Of a stretch of DNA of 64,000 nt, positions 9,615 to 18,787 are shown one piece after another. The stretch covers positions 1,805,514 through 1,869,513 of the forward strand of contig NZ_CP025117.1 of assembly GCF_002831645.1 (NCBI RefSeq). The letters run 5' to 3'. The notes beneath the pieces were generated by a model that saw only the letters and a program-made list of their open reading frames with translations, was not told where the DNA came from and made no database searches. This DNA is from Olleya sp. Bg11-27. Lineage in GTDB: Bacteria > Bacteroidota > Bacteroidia > Flavobacteriales > Flavobacteriaceae. The position numbers were made by a program, and so were the translations under genes. Each line of letters starts with the position of its first letter. The first letter of the stretch is position 1.

Positions 9615-10631
9615 TTATTTACTAAAGCGATGTAACGTAAATGTCATTGCCGTTAGTAATAAAAAGGCGCCAACTTGATGTGCAACACCTAACCATACAG
9701 GGACTTGTAATATTAAGGTGAAAACTCCTAAAATAAATTGTAAAAACACGAGTGATATTAAAGCATTAAGTGCTCTGCGTTGATAGTTGGTTTCAACATA
9801 TTTCTGCCCTTTAAACACAATTAAAAGAATAAATGCAACCACAATATAGGCTAACGTTCTGTGTACAAATTGCACACCACTTTTTCCTTCAGTAAGATTA
9901 GCAAAAAGGGTCTCTCTTTCGATATATACACTTTCGTGAATAAATTTACCTTCACTCATCATTGGCCAATGGTTATGTACCCAACCGGCATCTAAACCTG
10001 CAACAAATGCACCATAAACAATCTGAATAATTAGAACTAACATACCAATGCGAAGGAGTCTTTTAAACCCAGTGCTCACAATTTTATCAAATGGAAACAT
10101 TAAATCTAAAGCGACCCAAAATGTCGCTGCAAAGGTTATAAATGCTGTTGTTAAATGCATTGCTAATCTATAGTGACTGACATCTGGACGGTCTACTAAT
10201 CCACTTTTAACCATGTACCAACCTAGAAATCCTTGTAAGGCACCTAAACACATTAGGCCAATTGATTTTTTAATAGTTGGTCCTGTTAGTTGTTTTGTAA
10301 TTAAAAAATATAAAAAGGGTAAGAAAAATACTAAACCTATAAAACGACCGATGACACGATGGATCCATTCCCAGAAATAGATGTCTTTAAATTCTTCAAT
10401 ATTAAAATGGTTGTTTAATTTTTTGTATTCTGGATATTGCTTGTATAAATCAAAGGCTTCTTGCCATTCGACGTCATTCATAGGAGGAATAGTCCCGGAA
10501 ATAAGCTTGTAGTTAGAAATGGCTAATCCAGAATGGGTTAATCGGGTAATACCACCTACAATGACCATTATAAATATTAGTAAACAACCCGTTAATAGCC
10601 AATAGATAACTTTGTTATTGTCCTTTTTCAT
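9615..10631 (-). CDS. ctaA: Heme A synthase (COX15/CtaA)
   Basis: Integral membrane enzyme that oxidises the C8 methyl of heme O to give heme A for aa3-type cytochrome oxidase. It has about eight transmembrane helices and the heme-ligating histidines in EWIHRVIGR (about 88-96), SHYRLAMHL (about 155-163), FVHRTLAYI (about 258-266) and VAHQVGAFLLL (about 318-328). The GGITRLTHSGLAIS loop after the first helix is diagnostic. At 338 residues it matches COX15-type (type 2) enzymes rather than shorter Bacillus CtaA. A GNAT gene lies 18 bases upstream. No heme O synthase or oxidase subunits are in the window. Confidence 0.93.
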   Translation of the reverse strand: MKKDNNKVIYWLLTGCLLIFIMVIVGGITRLTHSGLAISNYKLISGTIPPMNDVEWQEAFDLYKQYPEYKKLNNHFNIEEFKDIYFWEWIHRVIGRFIGLVFFLPFLYFLITKQLTGPTIKKSIGLMCLGALQGFLGWYMVKSGLVDRPDVSHYRLAMHLTTAFITFAATFWVALDLMFPFDKIVSTGFKRLLRIGMLVLIIQIVYGAFVAGLDAGWVHNHWPMMSEGKFIHESVYIERETLFANLTEGKSGVQFVHRTLAYIVVAFILLIVFKGQKYVETNYQRRALNALISLVFLQFILGVFTLILQVPVWLGVAHQVGAFLLLTAMTFTLHRFSK

Positions 10632-10648
10632 ATTGCTTTTTCTTTAAC

Positions 10649-11098
10649 TTACAATGCTTTTTTAAAGCATATACTTTCTTTTACACCTTTATATTGGCCG
10701 TAATTATCTATGATTTGATAGTTGCATTTTTTATAAAATTGAATGGCTTCTATTTGTCTAATTCCGGTTTCTAAAATACTGTCTTTGTAGTCGAGTTGTT
10801 TTGCCCAAGATTCTAATTCTTGTAAAATATTTGAAGCCACCCCTTGTCCTCGAGTAGTTTTAGAGGTAAACATGCGTTTAATCTCTACAGTGTTTTCCTT
10901 AAATGGTTTAAAGGCTCCGCAACCCACAGGGCTTTTGTCTAAATAAGCAAGGACGACGTGTTTAATATTATCTAACCCATTATATTGATTGTAAAACTCA
11001 TGATCATCACCGTCTGTTGTTTTTAGGTAACTATCTAACTGTTTGATTAGAGTAATAAAGTCTGGATTATTAGAATCTGTTTTAATTAACTCTAACAT
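10649..11098 (-). CDS. GNAT family N-acetyltransferase
   Basis: A 149-residue GCN5-related acetyltransferase. The acetyl-CoA loop is MFTSKTTRGQGVASNILQELE, matching the (R/Q)xxGx(G/A) motif, and is followed by the helix and the late strand LETGIRQIEAIQFYKKCNYQ that are standard for the fold. The acceptor is not predictable. The gene is two bases downstream of the tRNA nucleotidyltransferase-like gene on the same strand and 18 bases before heme A synthase, so all three probably share a transcript. Length is typical and the start MLELIKTDSNNPD is plausible. Confidence 0.88.
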   Translation of the reverse strand: MLELIKTDSNNPDFITLIKQLDSYLKTTDGDDHEFYNQYNGLDNIKHVVLAYLDKSPVGCGAFKPFKENTVEIKRMFTSKTTRGQGVASNILQELESWAKQLDYKDSILETGIRQIEAIQFYKKCNYQIIDNYGQYKGVKESICFKKAL

Positions 11099-11100
11099 GC

Positions 11101-12519
11101 TTATTCATTTTTAATGAGTCCTAAAGCTTCTCCTTTTTTAATCATTAAATTAAAAGCGGCATCATGTTCGTTCGGGATTTCTCCTTCAAGAATAGCTTCT
11201 TTTATGGCTTCTTTAATAATTCCGATTTCTTTTGAAGGTTTTAAATTAAAGGTTTCCATAATTTCTTCTCCAGAAACAGGAGGTTGAAAATTACGAACGT
11301 GATCTTTCTCTTCTACTTCAATAATTTTATCTCTTACAATCTTGAAATTGTTATGATATTTATCAAAACGTTTTGGGTTTTTTGTAGTAATGTCAGCCTC
11401 ACAAAGTGTCATTAAATCTTCAACATAATCTCCAGCATCAAAGACTAAACGTCTTACAGCCGAATCGGTGACTAAATCCTCAGCTAAAACAATAGGTCTA
11501 GAGCTCATGAATACCATTTTTTGGACAAATTTCATTTTGTCATTTAAAGGCATTTTTAAGCGTTTAAATAAGTGGTATACCATTTTAGACCCTTCAAACT
11601 CATGTCCGTGAAACGTCCAACCTACTTTTTTACTAAATCGTTTTGTTGGTGCTTTACCAATATCATGTAACAATGCTGCCCAACGTAACCAAACATCGTT
11701 TGTGTTTTTAGAAATATTATCAACCACTTCAAGCGTATGGTAAAAGTTGTCTTTGTGGGTTTGCCCTTCCACTTCATCAATACCTTTTAAGTTGGTTAAC
11801 TCTGGTAAAAAATGTTTTAAAAGGCCTGTTTTTTCTAGCAATAAAAAACCTTTTGATGGTTTTGAGCTTTCTAAAATTTTGTTTAGCTCAACAATGATTC
11901 GTTCTTTTGTTATAATCTTGATACGAGCACTGTTTCTTGTAATAGCGTTAAGTGATTGCTCTTCAATTATAAAATCTAATTGTGTTGCAAATCTTATAGC
12001 ACGCATCATGCGTAAAGGATCGTCACTATAAGTTATATCTGGATTTAAGGGCGTTTTTATAATCTTGTTACCTAAATCTTCAACGCCATTAAAAGGGTCT
12101 AATAAATCACCAAAATTAGATTCAGATAAGTTTATTGCTAAGGCGTTAATAGTAAAATCACGCCTATTTTGATCATCTTGTAAAGTCCCGTTTTCGACTA
12201 TTGGGTTTCGACTATCTTCATTGTAAGATTCTTTACGTGCACCAACAAATTCTATTTCTACGTCATTGTAACGCAACATTGCTGTTCCATACGTTTTAAA
12301 AACTTGAACTTTGGGTTTGTTGGGTAGTAGTTTTGAGACTTCTCTTGCGAGTTCGATTCCGCTCCCTATGGCAACAACATCAATGTCTTTAGCGTCTCCT
12401 CTTTCTAGGATATAATCACGAACAAAACCTCCAATAACATAGCTGTCCAAATTAAGGTTTTTAGACGCTTGAGAAATAATTTTAAATACGGGGTTTTGTA
12501 GTGCTGCTTTGTAATTCAT
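11101..12519 (-). CDS. CCA tRNA nucleotidyltransferase/poly(A) polymerase family, HD domain
   Basis: Class II nucleotidyltransferase that in this family adds or repairs the tRNA 3'-CCA end. The Pol-beta-like head has GGFVRD (residues 30-35), the metal-binding DID (45-47) and RRDFTINAL (119-127), followed by the RNA- and nucleotide-binding neck ([16 protein letters not shown], about 167-181). An HD domain follows with AALLHDIGK (His285-Asp286) and a C-terminal helical region. The head-HD order is usual in Bacteroidota. It lies two bases upstream of a GNAT gene and nine bases downstream of the Sua5/YrdC gene, giving a tRNA-maturation pair. CCA addition rather than A-addition alone is inferred from family context. 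Confidence 0.9.
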   Translation of the reverse strand: MNYKAALQNPVFKIISQASKNLNLDSYVIGGFVRDYILERGDAKDIDVVAIGSGIELAREVSKLLPNKPKVQVFKTYGTAMLRYNDVEIEFVGARKESYNEDSRNPIVENGTLQDDQNRRDFTINALAINLSESNFGDLLDPFNGVEDLGNKIIKTPLNPDITYSDDPLRMMRAIRFATQLDFIIEEQSLNAITRNSARIKIITKERIIVELNKILESSKPSKGFLLLEKTGLLKHFLPELTNLKGIDEVEGQTHKDNFYHTLEVVDNISKNTNDVWLRWAALLHDIGKAPTKRFSKKVGWTFHGHEFEGSKMVYHLFKRLKMPLNDKMKFVQKMVFMSSRPIVLAEDLVTDSAVRRLVFDAGDYVEDLMTLCEADITTKNPKRFDKYHNNFKIVRDKIIEVEEKDHVRNFQPPVSGEEIMETFNLKPSKEIGIIKEAIKEAILEGEIPNEHDAAFNLMIKKGEALGLIKNE

Positions 12520-12527
12520 ATTATAAT

Positions 12528-13088
12528 TTACTCACGAATAACTTTAACTTGTCCACTATTACTTAGTTTTATAATAGTAGAAGGATTTCCTCCATTTTTT
12601 TGTTGGTGCAAATTTACGACATAATCCACACCTTTTAAAACAGCTTCGCTAATTTCTTTAAAGGATTTTGGTGTCGGTTGACCACTTATATTTGCAGAGG
12701 TGGATACAATTGGTTTTCCAAAATATTTTATCAATTTTTCGCAAAAATCATGATTAACTATTCTAATCGCCAATGTGTTGTCTTTTGCTACCAAATTTTC
12801 TGCAATACCAGCTGGGGCATCATAGATTACGGTTGTTGGTTTGTCCGCAATATCTAAAATTGTATATGCTATTTTTGGTACATTGTCCACATGTCTTTCT
12901 AGCATACTATAATTATTAACTAAGCATATTAGTGCCTTGTCATCTTCGCGTTGCTTTAGCTTGTAGACTTTTTGGACAGCATTAGCATTTGTAGCGTCGC
13001 ATCCTATTCCCCAAACAGTGTCCGTTGGATATAAAATTAAACCACCTTGTTTAAGGGTTTCAATTGCTTTTTCTATTTCTTCTCTCAT
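12528..13088 (-). CDS. tsaC: L-threonylcarbamoyladenylate synthase (Sua5/YciO/YrdC/TsaC)
   Basis: Makes threonylcarbamoyl-AMP from threonine, bicarbonate and ATP, the first step of t6A37 modification of ANN-decoding tRNAs. Visible motifs are the YrdC opening [18 protein letters not shown] (residues 18-34), KQRED near 45 and [12 protein letters not shown] near 145. A longer frame begins at 13148, but its 20 extra residues are hydrophobic and not part of the family; [16 protein letters not shown] at ATG 13088 is the normal start and gives 186 aa, the TsaC length without the extra Sua5 domain. It lies directly upstream of the CCA-adding-like gene and is likely co-transcribed with it. Confidence 0.9.
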   Translation of the reverse strand: MREEIEKAIETLKQGGLILYPTDTVWGIGCDATNANAVQKVYKLKQREDDKALICLVNNYSMLERHVDNVPKIAYTILDIADKPTTVIYDAPAGIAENLVAKDNTLAIRIVNHDFCEKLIKYFGKPIVSTSANISGQPTPKSFKEISEAVLKGVDYVVNLHQQKNGGNPSTIIKLSNSGQVKVIRE

Positions 13089-13231
13089 TAGTCCCTTAGA
13101 TATTAGGTTTAATATTGAGGTTACAAAGATAATGAATATATGAACCATTCTATTTTTGTATCCTAATTGATTTCAGTATATAATCAAAAAAAAGATGTAG
13201 TTTTGTCTTACTATTTTCTGGATATAAATAA

Positions 13232-14323
13232 ATGAAGAACGAACGAATTAATGTCACTAAAACTTTTTTGCCTAAGCAAATTGAGTATCAAAAAATACTT
13301 AGTAGATCTTGGGATAAAAGTTGGATTACCAATAGAGGTGAACTTGTTTTAGAATTAGAAAATAAGATAAAAAGGCAATATAATATTTCTAATATTCTTG
13401 CCACTACAAATGGAACATTACCGTTGCAAATAGCTATTAAAGGTTTGGGGTTAAAAGGAGAGATAATTACGACTCCTTTTAGTTATGTAGCAACAACTTC
13501 TAGTATAATTTGGGAAGGGTGTAAACCTATTTTTGTTGATATAGATGAAGATTCGTTCAATATCGATTATTTAAAAATTGAAGCGGCAATTACGTCAAAA
13601 ACTTCTGCTATTTTGGCAACTCATGTTTTTGGTAATCCTTGTGATATAGAAGCAATAGATAAGATAGCAAAAAAACATAATTTAAAAGTTATATATGATG
13701 CTGCACATTGTTTTGGTGTAACTTATAATAAACAGTCTGTTTTTGAATATGGAGATGTAAGTACTTGTAGTTTTCATGCTACTAAAATATTTCATACAGG
13801 AGAAGGTGGGGCTTTGTTTACAAAGGATTCTGCTTTATATGATAAACTATATTCTCATCATAATTTTGGGCATAAGGGGACTTCTGAATTTCATGGGTTA
13901 GGCATAAATGCTAAAATTAGTGAACTACAAGCAGCAATGGGATTGGCTGTTTTTCCTTATTTAGATTCAATTTTTGAAAGAAGAGAAACACTTTATAAAT
14001 TATACCAAAAAGAACTATTTGGAAAAGTTAAGTTTCAAAAGATAGCAAGTAATTGTGATTATAATTACGCTTACATGCCAGTTGTTTTTAAATCTGAAAC
14101 TCATTTACTTGAGGTTATTGAGGAGTTGAATAACAACAATGTCTTTCCAAGACGTTATTTTAACCCTTCTTTAAATACGATCGCTTATGTTAATGGTGAT
14201 GCAATGCCAATTTCAGAATCTATATCTAGCAGAATTTTATGCTTGCCATTGTATTTTGATTTAGGAGAGGAAAATGTAATAAGAATAAGTCGCTTAATAA
14301 GTAACACTATTTCAAATGAATAA
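13232..14323 (+). CDS. DegT/DnrJ/EryC1/StrS family sugar aminotransferase
   Basis: PLP-dependent aminotransferase acting on nucleotide-linked keto-sugars, as in surface polysaccharide synthesis. The Schiff-base lysine is Lys185 in SFHATKIFHTGEGG, the ring-nitrogen Asp is in IYDAAHCFG (about 154-162), and the substrate loop GHKGTSEFHGLGINAKISELQAAMG is characteristic. At 363 residues it is normal. Its last eight bases overlap the start of the acyltransferase gene, so the two are translationally coupled; the pair (aminotransferase then NeuD/PglD-like acetyltransferase) suggests synthesis of an N-acylated amino sugar. This gene opens the glycan cluster. A TAnnTTTG-like element (TAGTTTTG, 13198-13205) lies upstream. 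Confidence 0.9.
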   Translation: MKNERINVTKTFLPKQIEYQKILSRSWDKSWITNRGELVLELENKIKRQYNISNILATTNGTLPLQIAIKGLGLKGEIITTPFSYVATTSSIIWEGCKPIFVDIDEDSFNIDYLKIEAAITSKTSAILATHVFGNPCDIEAIDKIAKKHNLKVIYDAAHCFGVTYNKQSVFEYGDVSTCSFHATKIFHTGEGGALFTKDSALYDKLYSHHNFGHKGTSEFHGLGINAKISELQAAMGLAVFPYLDSIFERRETLYKLYQKELFGKVKFQKIASNCDYNYAYMPVVFKSETHLLEVIEELNNNNVFPRRYFNPSLNTIAYVNGDAMPISESISSRILCLPLYFDLGEENVIRISRLISNTISNE

Positions 14324-14957
14324 TAAAGATATTTATTTAATTGGAGTGGGTAATTACACGGAAGTTATTATCGAATTAGCTAGAGATTGTGGTTTTACCG
14401 TAAAAGGTTTATACCATTATAATTCTGATAGAATTGGAGAAGAACTATTAGGTGTGAAGATTATTGATTCGACAGATAATTTATATAACTCTAATTTAAA
14501 CGGAAGACAATTTGCGGTTACCATAGGTGAAAACAAATTGAGAAGTGATATTGGTTCTAAAATAAGAAGTTTTGGAGGAGAAACACCAAACCTTACTCAT
14601 CCAAGTGCGTTTATATATGATTCTGCAACTTTGGGACAAGGTTGTTTTATCCATTTAAATGCTGTGATTTGGACTCGAGCAACTTTAGGAGATGATTGTA
14701 TTATTAGCCCTAATGGTATGATCGCGCACCATGCGTCTATAGGAGATGGCTGTTCAGTAGCTCCTTTTTCTGTAGTTGGTGCCTATTGTAAGATAGGCAA
14801 ACGTGTGCTTTTTGGTATTAATTCAATTATATTATCAAAATCACTAACTCTTGGTGATGATTGCATCGTTGGAGCAAAAGCAAATGTTACAAAATCTTAC
14901 CCAGAAAAATGCGTGCTTGTTGGAAATCCGGCAAGAAAAATAAAAGACTTAAAATAA
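14316..14957 (+). CDS. NeuD/PglD-like sugar O/N-acyltransferase (left-handed beta-helix)
   Basis: A 213-residue acyltransferase of the PglD/NeuD type: an N-terminal Rossmann-like subdomain (IYLIGVGNYTEVIIELARDCG, residues 5-25) and a C-terminal left-handed beta-helix of hexapeptide repeats from about residue 105 (GQGCFIHLNA, GDDCIISPNG, IGDGCSVAPF, IGKRVLFGIN, LGDDCIVGAK). The catalytic His is probably in MIAHHASIG. The tail VLVGNPARKIK is the usual end of the fold. It likely acetylates the amino sugar made by the preceding aminotransferase, with which it overlaps by eight bases; the following glycosyltransferase starts immediately after the stop. Confidence 0.87.
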   Translation: MNNKDIYLIGVGNYTEVIIELARDCGFTVKGLYHYNSDRIGEELLGVKIIDSTDNLYNSNLNGRQFAVTIGENKLRSDIGSKIRSFGGETPNLTHPSAFIYDSATLGQGCFIHLNAVIWTRATLGDDCIISPNGMIAHHASIGDGCSVAPFSVVGAYCKIGKRVLFGINSIILSKSLTLGDDCIVGAKANVTKSYPEKCVLVGNPARKIKDLK

Positions 14958-15809
14958 ATGAAACCATTATTAACTGTTTGTTGCACTTCTTTTAATCACG
15001 GAAAATATTTAAGAGAAACCTTAGATGGTTTTTTAGCTCAAAAGACCGATTTTCCTATAGAAATTATTATTCATGATGATGCTTCTACAGATAATTGTGC
15101 AGCTATTATTAAAGAATATGCTGCAAAAGATAATAGGATAATTACTATTCTTCAGACTGTAAATCAATATTCGCAAAAAATTAAACCTTGGCATAGTTAT
15201 GTTTTTCCTAAAGCTAGGGGTAAGTATTTGGCGTTGTGTGAAGGCGATGATTATTGGACAGACCCTTTAAAGCTTCAGAAACAAGTTGATTTTCTAGAGG
15301 CCAATGAGGATTTTGCCATTTGTTTTCATGATGCTAAAATATATGATGAAACCTTAAAAGTTCTAAAAGGAGATGATATTACAGATACAGAGAAAGAAGA
15401 GTTTGATTTAAACGACTTGTCTAATGGTAATTTTATACATACACCAACAGTTATTTTGAGAAATGATTTTACATTACCTAAAGATTTTGGCTCTCTACCA
15501 ATAGGGGATTGGCCTATGTATATGTTGATGTTAAAGCAAAGAAAAATTAAAAGAATTAGTGAAGAAATGGCTGTTTATCGTGTGCATAGTGAAAGTTCTT
15601 GGTCATCTAAATCGTTGGCTTTTAGATTAGAAAAAACTATTGTTACCATAGAGTACTTATTAGAAAAAGTAACTTTAGACAAAAAACAACGGTCAATATT
15701 AACAACGACTTTGAATCGGTTGAAACGGAAAGTGAAAAAACTTAATCCTTCAGCATTTAAAAAATTAAAAATTAATTTTCTGGCTTTGTTTAAGACTGTT
15801 AGTGATTGA
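14958..15809 (+). CDS. Glycosyltransferase family 2
   Basis: GT-A fold inverting glycosyltransferase. The nucleotide-binding start is LLTVCCTSFNHGKYLRETLDG (4-24), followed by IIHDDASTDN and the metal-binding EGDDYWTDP (about 94-102). The SSWSSKS segment and a basic C-terminal tail (LKRKVKKLNPSAFKKLKIN) follow; there are no membrane segments, so it probably acts at the inner face of the membrane. It starts right after the acyltransferase stop, third gene of the operon. The last 45 bases overlap the tail of the convergent GT2 gene. Donor and acceptor cannot be predicted. Confidence 0.88.
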   Translation: MKPLLTVCCTSFNHGKYLRETLDGFLAQKTDFPIEIIIHDDASTDNCAAIIKEYAAKDNRIITILQTVNQYSQKIKPWHSYVFPKARGKYLALCEGDDYWTDPLKLQKQVDFLEANEDFAICFHDAKIYDETLKVLKGDDITDTEKEEFDLNDLSNGNFIHTPTVILRNDFTLPKDFGSLPIGDWPMYMLMLKQRKIKRISEEMAVYRVHSESSWSSKSLAFRLEKTIVTIEYLLEKVTLDKKQRSILTTTLNRLKRKVKKLNPSAFKKLKINFLALFKTVSD

Positions 15810-16667
15810 AGCACCTTTTAAAATCAATGGTAATAAAAACCATTTTTTAGGTTTTATTAAAAAGGTAGTAGTATAGTAATATCTGATAAATATGTATTTA
15901 GCGTAAGAGTAGTTTTTTTTGATTACATAAATATGAGACAAAAAACCTTCTTTGCTAATTAGTTTTGACATTCCAGTGCTAACACCTTGATAATGTAAAA
16001 TTTTTGCTTCAGGAATTAATACGCTAGAAAAACCAAGGTTTCTCATTCTGAAGCAAATATCCATTTCTTCAAAATAGAGAAAAATATTAGTATCAAAACC
16101 ACCGACCTCTGCAAATACAGAAGACCTAAAAAACATAAAAGCCCCATTTACAAAATTTACAGTTAAAGGGGTTTCATATTGTTTTTTTCGTTTCGGATAT
16201 TTTTGAGGATTATGTTTTTCTAAAAACCCTCGTCCTAAAAGAAGTTTTCTTATGCCTTTATCGTGATCAAATGACGCTACATGTTTATCATGTTCATCGT
16301 AGTTTTGAGCAGTTGCAACACCAACGTTTAGGTTGTTTTCCATGTAATTAAATAAGATGCTTAAACAATCATTTTTAAGCATAGCATCATTATTTAAAAA
16401 TAGTAAATAATCCGATTTTGCAAATTGGGCGCCAAACATATTTCCACCTCCAAAACCGGTATTAATATTGCTTCTGTGCAATGAAATGTTATCTTGTGTT
16501 GGGAAGTTGTTCTTTAAAAGTTTAAAATCTTTTATATCAGAATTGTTGTCGACAACAATAATGTCATAACTGATCGTAACATCAGTATATTTAATGACAG
16601 ATTGTATGCATTCTAAAGTATATGATGCAGTGTTATAATTTATTATAATTACAGAAATGTTTTTCAT
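15765..16667 (-). CDS. Glycosyltransferase family 2 (rhamnosyltransferase-like)
   Basis: GT2 enzyme with the layout of WbbL/rhamnosyltransferase-like proteins: ISVIIINYNTASYTLECIQSV at the N-terminus, DIIVVDNNS, the metal motif FLNNDAML (about 110-117), FVNGAFMFFR and the acceptor-side motif GGFDTNIFLYFEEMDICFRMR (about 200-220). Length 300 aa is typical. It reads toward the preceding plus-strand GT2 gene and their 3' ends overlap by 45 bases, so the C-terminal 14 residues are encoded opposite the end of the other gene. It stands alone on this strand within the glycan cluster. Confidence 0.88.
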   Translation of the reverse strand: MKNISVIIINYNTASYTLECIQSVIKYTDVTISYDIIVVDNNSDIKDFKLLKNNFPTQDNISLHRSNINTGFGGGNMFGAQFAKSDYLLFLNNDAMLKNDCLSILFNYMENNLNVGVATAQNYDEHDKHVASFDHDKGIRKLLLGRGFLEKHNPQKYPKRKKQYETPLTVNFVNGAFMFFRSSVFAEVGGFDTNIFLYFEEMDICFRMRNLGFSSVLIPEAKILHYQGVSTGMSKLISKEGFLSHIYVIKKNYSYAKYIFIRYYYTTTFLIKPKKWFLLPLILKGASITNSLKQSQKINF

Positions 16668-16744
16668 AAGTATAACAAATGTAAATAATCATTAAAGATT
16701 TTTAAACTTGTTTCTAAGCTTTTATAAAAAATGTTAAAAAAAGA

Positions 16745-16752
16745 TACCTTTG
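16745..16752 (+). promoter_or_regulatory. -7 promoter element TACCTTTG
   Basis: Matches TAnnTTTG and lies 22 bases before ATG 16775 in an AT-rich leader, a suitable distance for a short 5' UTR. It would drive the glycosyltransferase-like gene starting at 16775. A clear -33 TTG at normal spacing is not seen. Confidence 0.4.
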
Positions 16753-16774
16753 TATTGCAAATACTATAGTCAAA

Positions 16775-17728
16775 ATGAGCAAAAAAAAAATATTAGTAAT
16801 TAGTCCTCGAGCTTTCGGTTATGTAGAATATCTATATCAAGAGTTAAAGAGACGAGAAAATGTCGAGGTAAATATTGCTTATTTAGAGTTTACAGGATTT
16901 AAAAATCCTTATGAAAAAGTTCAGAATGTTTTATCTAAAGCTTTTTTAGGAGTAAATTTAAAAAAAGCATATTATTTTATGCAAGATGATATTAGAGCTT
17001 ATGGTAAGCAGGATGAAATACTAATAATTCGTCCAGATCTTTTAACAAACAAATTTTTAAAAGAACTTAAAACAATGACAACTCGCTTAGTGGCTTATTA
17101 TTGGGATAGCGCCCAACGTTTAACCAGAAAGCAAGATATTATCCCTTTTTTTGATAAAATATTTAGCTTTGATAAAATTGATGTTAAAAAATATGGTTTC
17201 GATTTTATAACCAATTATATTTTTGAAACAGATGTATTAGATGAAAATCCAAAATATTTGTTTTTTAATATTTCCGGAAATGATGATGATTACAGGTTTA
17301 AACAATTAGTAGATCTTGGTAGCTATATAAAAAGTAAAGATTGGAGTTTTAAGTTTATTTCTGTTCACCCCAAATTAGAAAATATAAGTGGCGGAACTGT
17401 AGAGGTTGTCGATAAAGTTATTTATGTTAATCAAGCAATTGAACTTGCTAAAAAAGCTAAAATAATTGTAGAGTTTCAAAGAAAAGATCAGACCGGATTA
17501 ACTTTTAGAGTCTTTGAAGCTTTAGGTCTTCAAAAAAAATTAATTACAACCAATAGGGATGTTATGGATTTTGATTTTTATAACCCTCAGAATATTCTAG
17601 TTATTGACGAGAATAATATAGAGATTCCTGAAGATTTTGTAAACTCTCCTTATGTGGAGGTTCAAGAAGAAATTTTAGAGCAATATCGTTTAAAAAACTG
17701 GGTTAATACCGTTTTTAATTTAAAGTAA
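16775..17728 (+). CDS. Lipopolysaccharide biosynthesis/glycosyltransferase-like protein
   Basis: A 317-residue soluble protein that looks like a divergent GT-B glycosyltransferase. The N-terminus KKILVISPRAFGYVEYLYQEL is Rossmann-like; the C-terminal half has QAIELAKKAKIIVEFQRKDQTGLTFRVFEALGLQKKLITTN, the usual position of the nucleotide-sugar-binding E(x7)E region in GT-B enzymes (for example FEALG). I recall proteins of this type annotated as LPS core synthesis protein (RfaS-like) but do not assign a reaction. It is the only plus-strand gene in its part of the cluster, with its own -7 element, and its last nine bases overlap the convergent GT4 gene. Confidence 0.7.
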   Translation: MSKKKILVISPRAFGYVEYLYQELKRRENVEVNIAYLEFTGFKNPYEKVQNVLSKAFLGVNLKKAYYFMQDDIRAYGKQDEILIIRPDLLTNKFLKELKTMTTRLVAYYWDSAQRLTRKQDIIPFFDKIFSFDKIDVKKYGFDFITNYIFETDVLDENPKYLFFNISGNDDDYRFKQLVDLGSYIKSKDWSFKFISVHPKLENISGGTVEVVDKVIYVNQAIELAKKAKIIVEFQRKDQTGLTFRVFEALGLQKKLITTNRDVMDFDFYNPQNILVIDENNIEIPEDFVNSPYVEVQEEILEQYRLKNWVNTVFNLK

Positions 17729-18787
17729 ACTTCTATAGACATCAGCGTACTGTTTGGCAGAAGTATTCCAATCAAAGCTTAAAGCACGTTTTATAGAAGC
17801 TTTGCTGTAGTTTGTTTTATTGGATTCAAAAGAAGTCATTCCTTTAATAAAAACCTCAGACATTGCTTTAGGATCAAAATTATCCCAATAAAAAGCTTGG
17901 TCTCCTCCAATTTCTGGGAGTGAGGTTAAATTAGATAAAAATACAGGTTTACCAAAGCGCATGGCTTCAATCGGAGGGATTCCAAAACCTTCAAGTAATG
18001 ATGGAAATACAAAAGCACTACAATTCTGTAGGTAATACTGTTTTTGTTCAGTATTTATTGTCCCTATCATGTGAACACGATTAGTGGTTCTTGTTTTTGA
18101 AATGGCTTGAGATAAGGTTGTATTTACATAACTATCCGACGTGTCACCAGCTAAAATTAAATCATAATCAGGTAAATGTTCTAACATTTGTACCAAGGTA
18201 TGTACGTTTTTTCTTTGTGTTAATCCGCCAATAAAAAATAAATATGGTCTGTCCGATACTGGTTTGATTTTAGTATTTTTCAAGTCCAAAAGAGTAGTAA
18301 TGGGATTGCCGTTATAAATTACATATTCAGGGACTTTAGGTACATTAAAATGTTGATGTGTAGCTGTTTTTGCGAATTCAGAAATATAGGTAATGGCAGA
18401 ACTTCTGTTTAGCTTCTCTATAAAACGTTTATTTGTGTCGTGATTTAGATCTTTTGAAACTTCACTTATAAAATTGACATCATGTACCGTTAATACATAA
18501 GGGATTTTATGATAAGGTTCTATTTTTATATTTTGATTTAAAGAATGCCAAACATCATACTTTTTACGAATACGAAATAATGGTTTTCTAGATATAGATC
18601 GGTATGTTTTATAATCAAAATAGTTACCAAATTGATCTTTTAAGGAATTAGTGTCCTTGGCATGCAACGTCATTTTAAAATCTGTAATATTTGCATTCTG
18701 TAACCCTTTAATTAAATGGTAATTAAATTGTCCAAAACCATTAAACTGATTTTTAATATTGTGGGATTCTAAAAATACGTGTTTCAT
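17720..18787 (-). CDS. Glycosyltransferase family 4
   Basis: GT-B fold retaining glycosyltransferase. The C-terminal GT4 domain shows LFFIGGLTQRKNVHTLVQML (about 187-206), FVFPSLLEGFGIPPIEAMRFGKPV (about 263-286) containing the E(x7)E catalytic/UDP-binding motif, and SLPEIGGDQAFYWDNFDP. The N-terminal acceptor domain includes YVLTVHDVNFIS. Length 355 is normal. The stop of the GT2 gene upstream on this strand is immediately adjacent (start ATG 18787, neighbour ends at 18788), so they are coupled. Donor sugar unknown. Confidence 0.9.
   Translation of the reverse strand: MKHVFLESHNIKNQFNGFGQFNYHLIKGLQNANITDFKMTLHAKDTNSLKDQFGNYFDYKTYRSISRKPLFRIRKKYDVWHSLNQNIKIEPYHKIPYVLTVHDVNFISEVSKDLNHDTNKRFIEKLNRSSAITYISEFAKTATHQHFNVPKVPEYVIYNGNPITTLLDLKNTKIKPVSDRPYLFFIGGLTQRKNVHTLVQMLEHLPDYDLILAGDTSDSYVNTTLSQAISKTRTTNRVHMIGTINTEQKQYYLQNCSAFVFPSLLEGFGIPPIEAMRFGKPVFLSNLTSLPEIGGDQAFYWDNFDPKAMSEVFIKGMTSFESNKTNYSKASIKRALSFDWNTSAKQYADVYRSLL

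Noticed and set aside
13089..13148. N-terminal extension of the threonylcarbamoyl-AMP synthase
   Set aside because: Twenty hydrophobic residues before the normal family start; it would look like a signal peptide on a cytoplasmic tRNA enzyme.
13151..13205. Promoter for the aminotransferase gene with paired -33 and -7 elements
   Set aside because: Two TAnnTTTG-like boxes occur but neither has a TTG at suitable spacing, so neither is listed as a feature.
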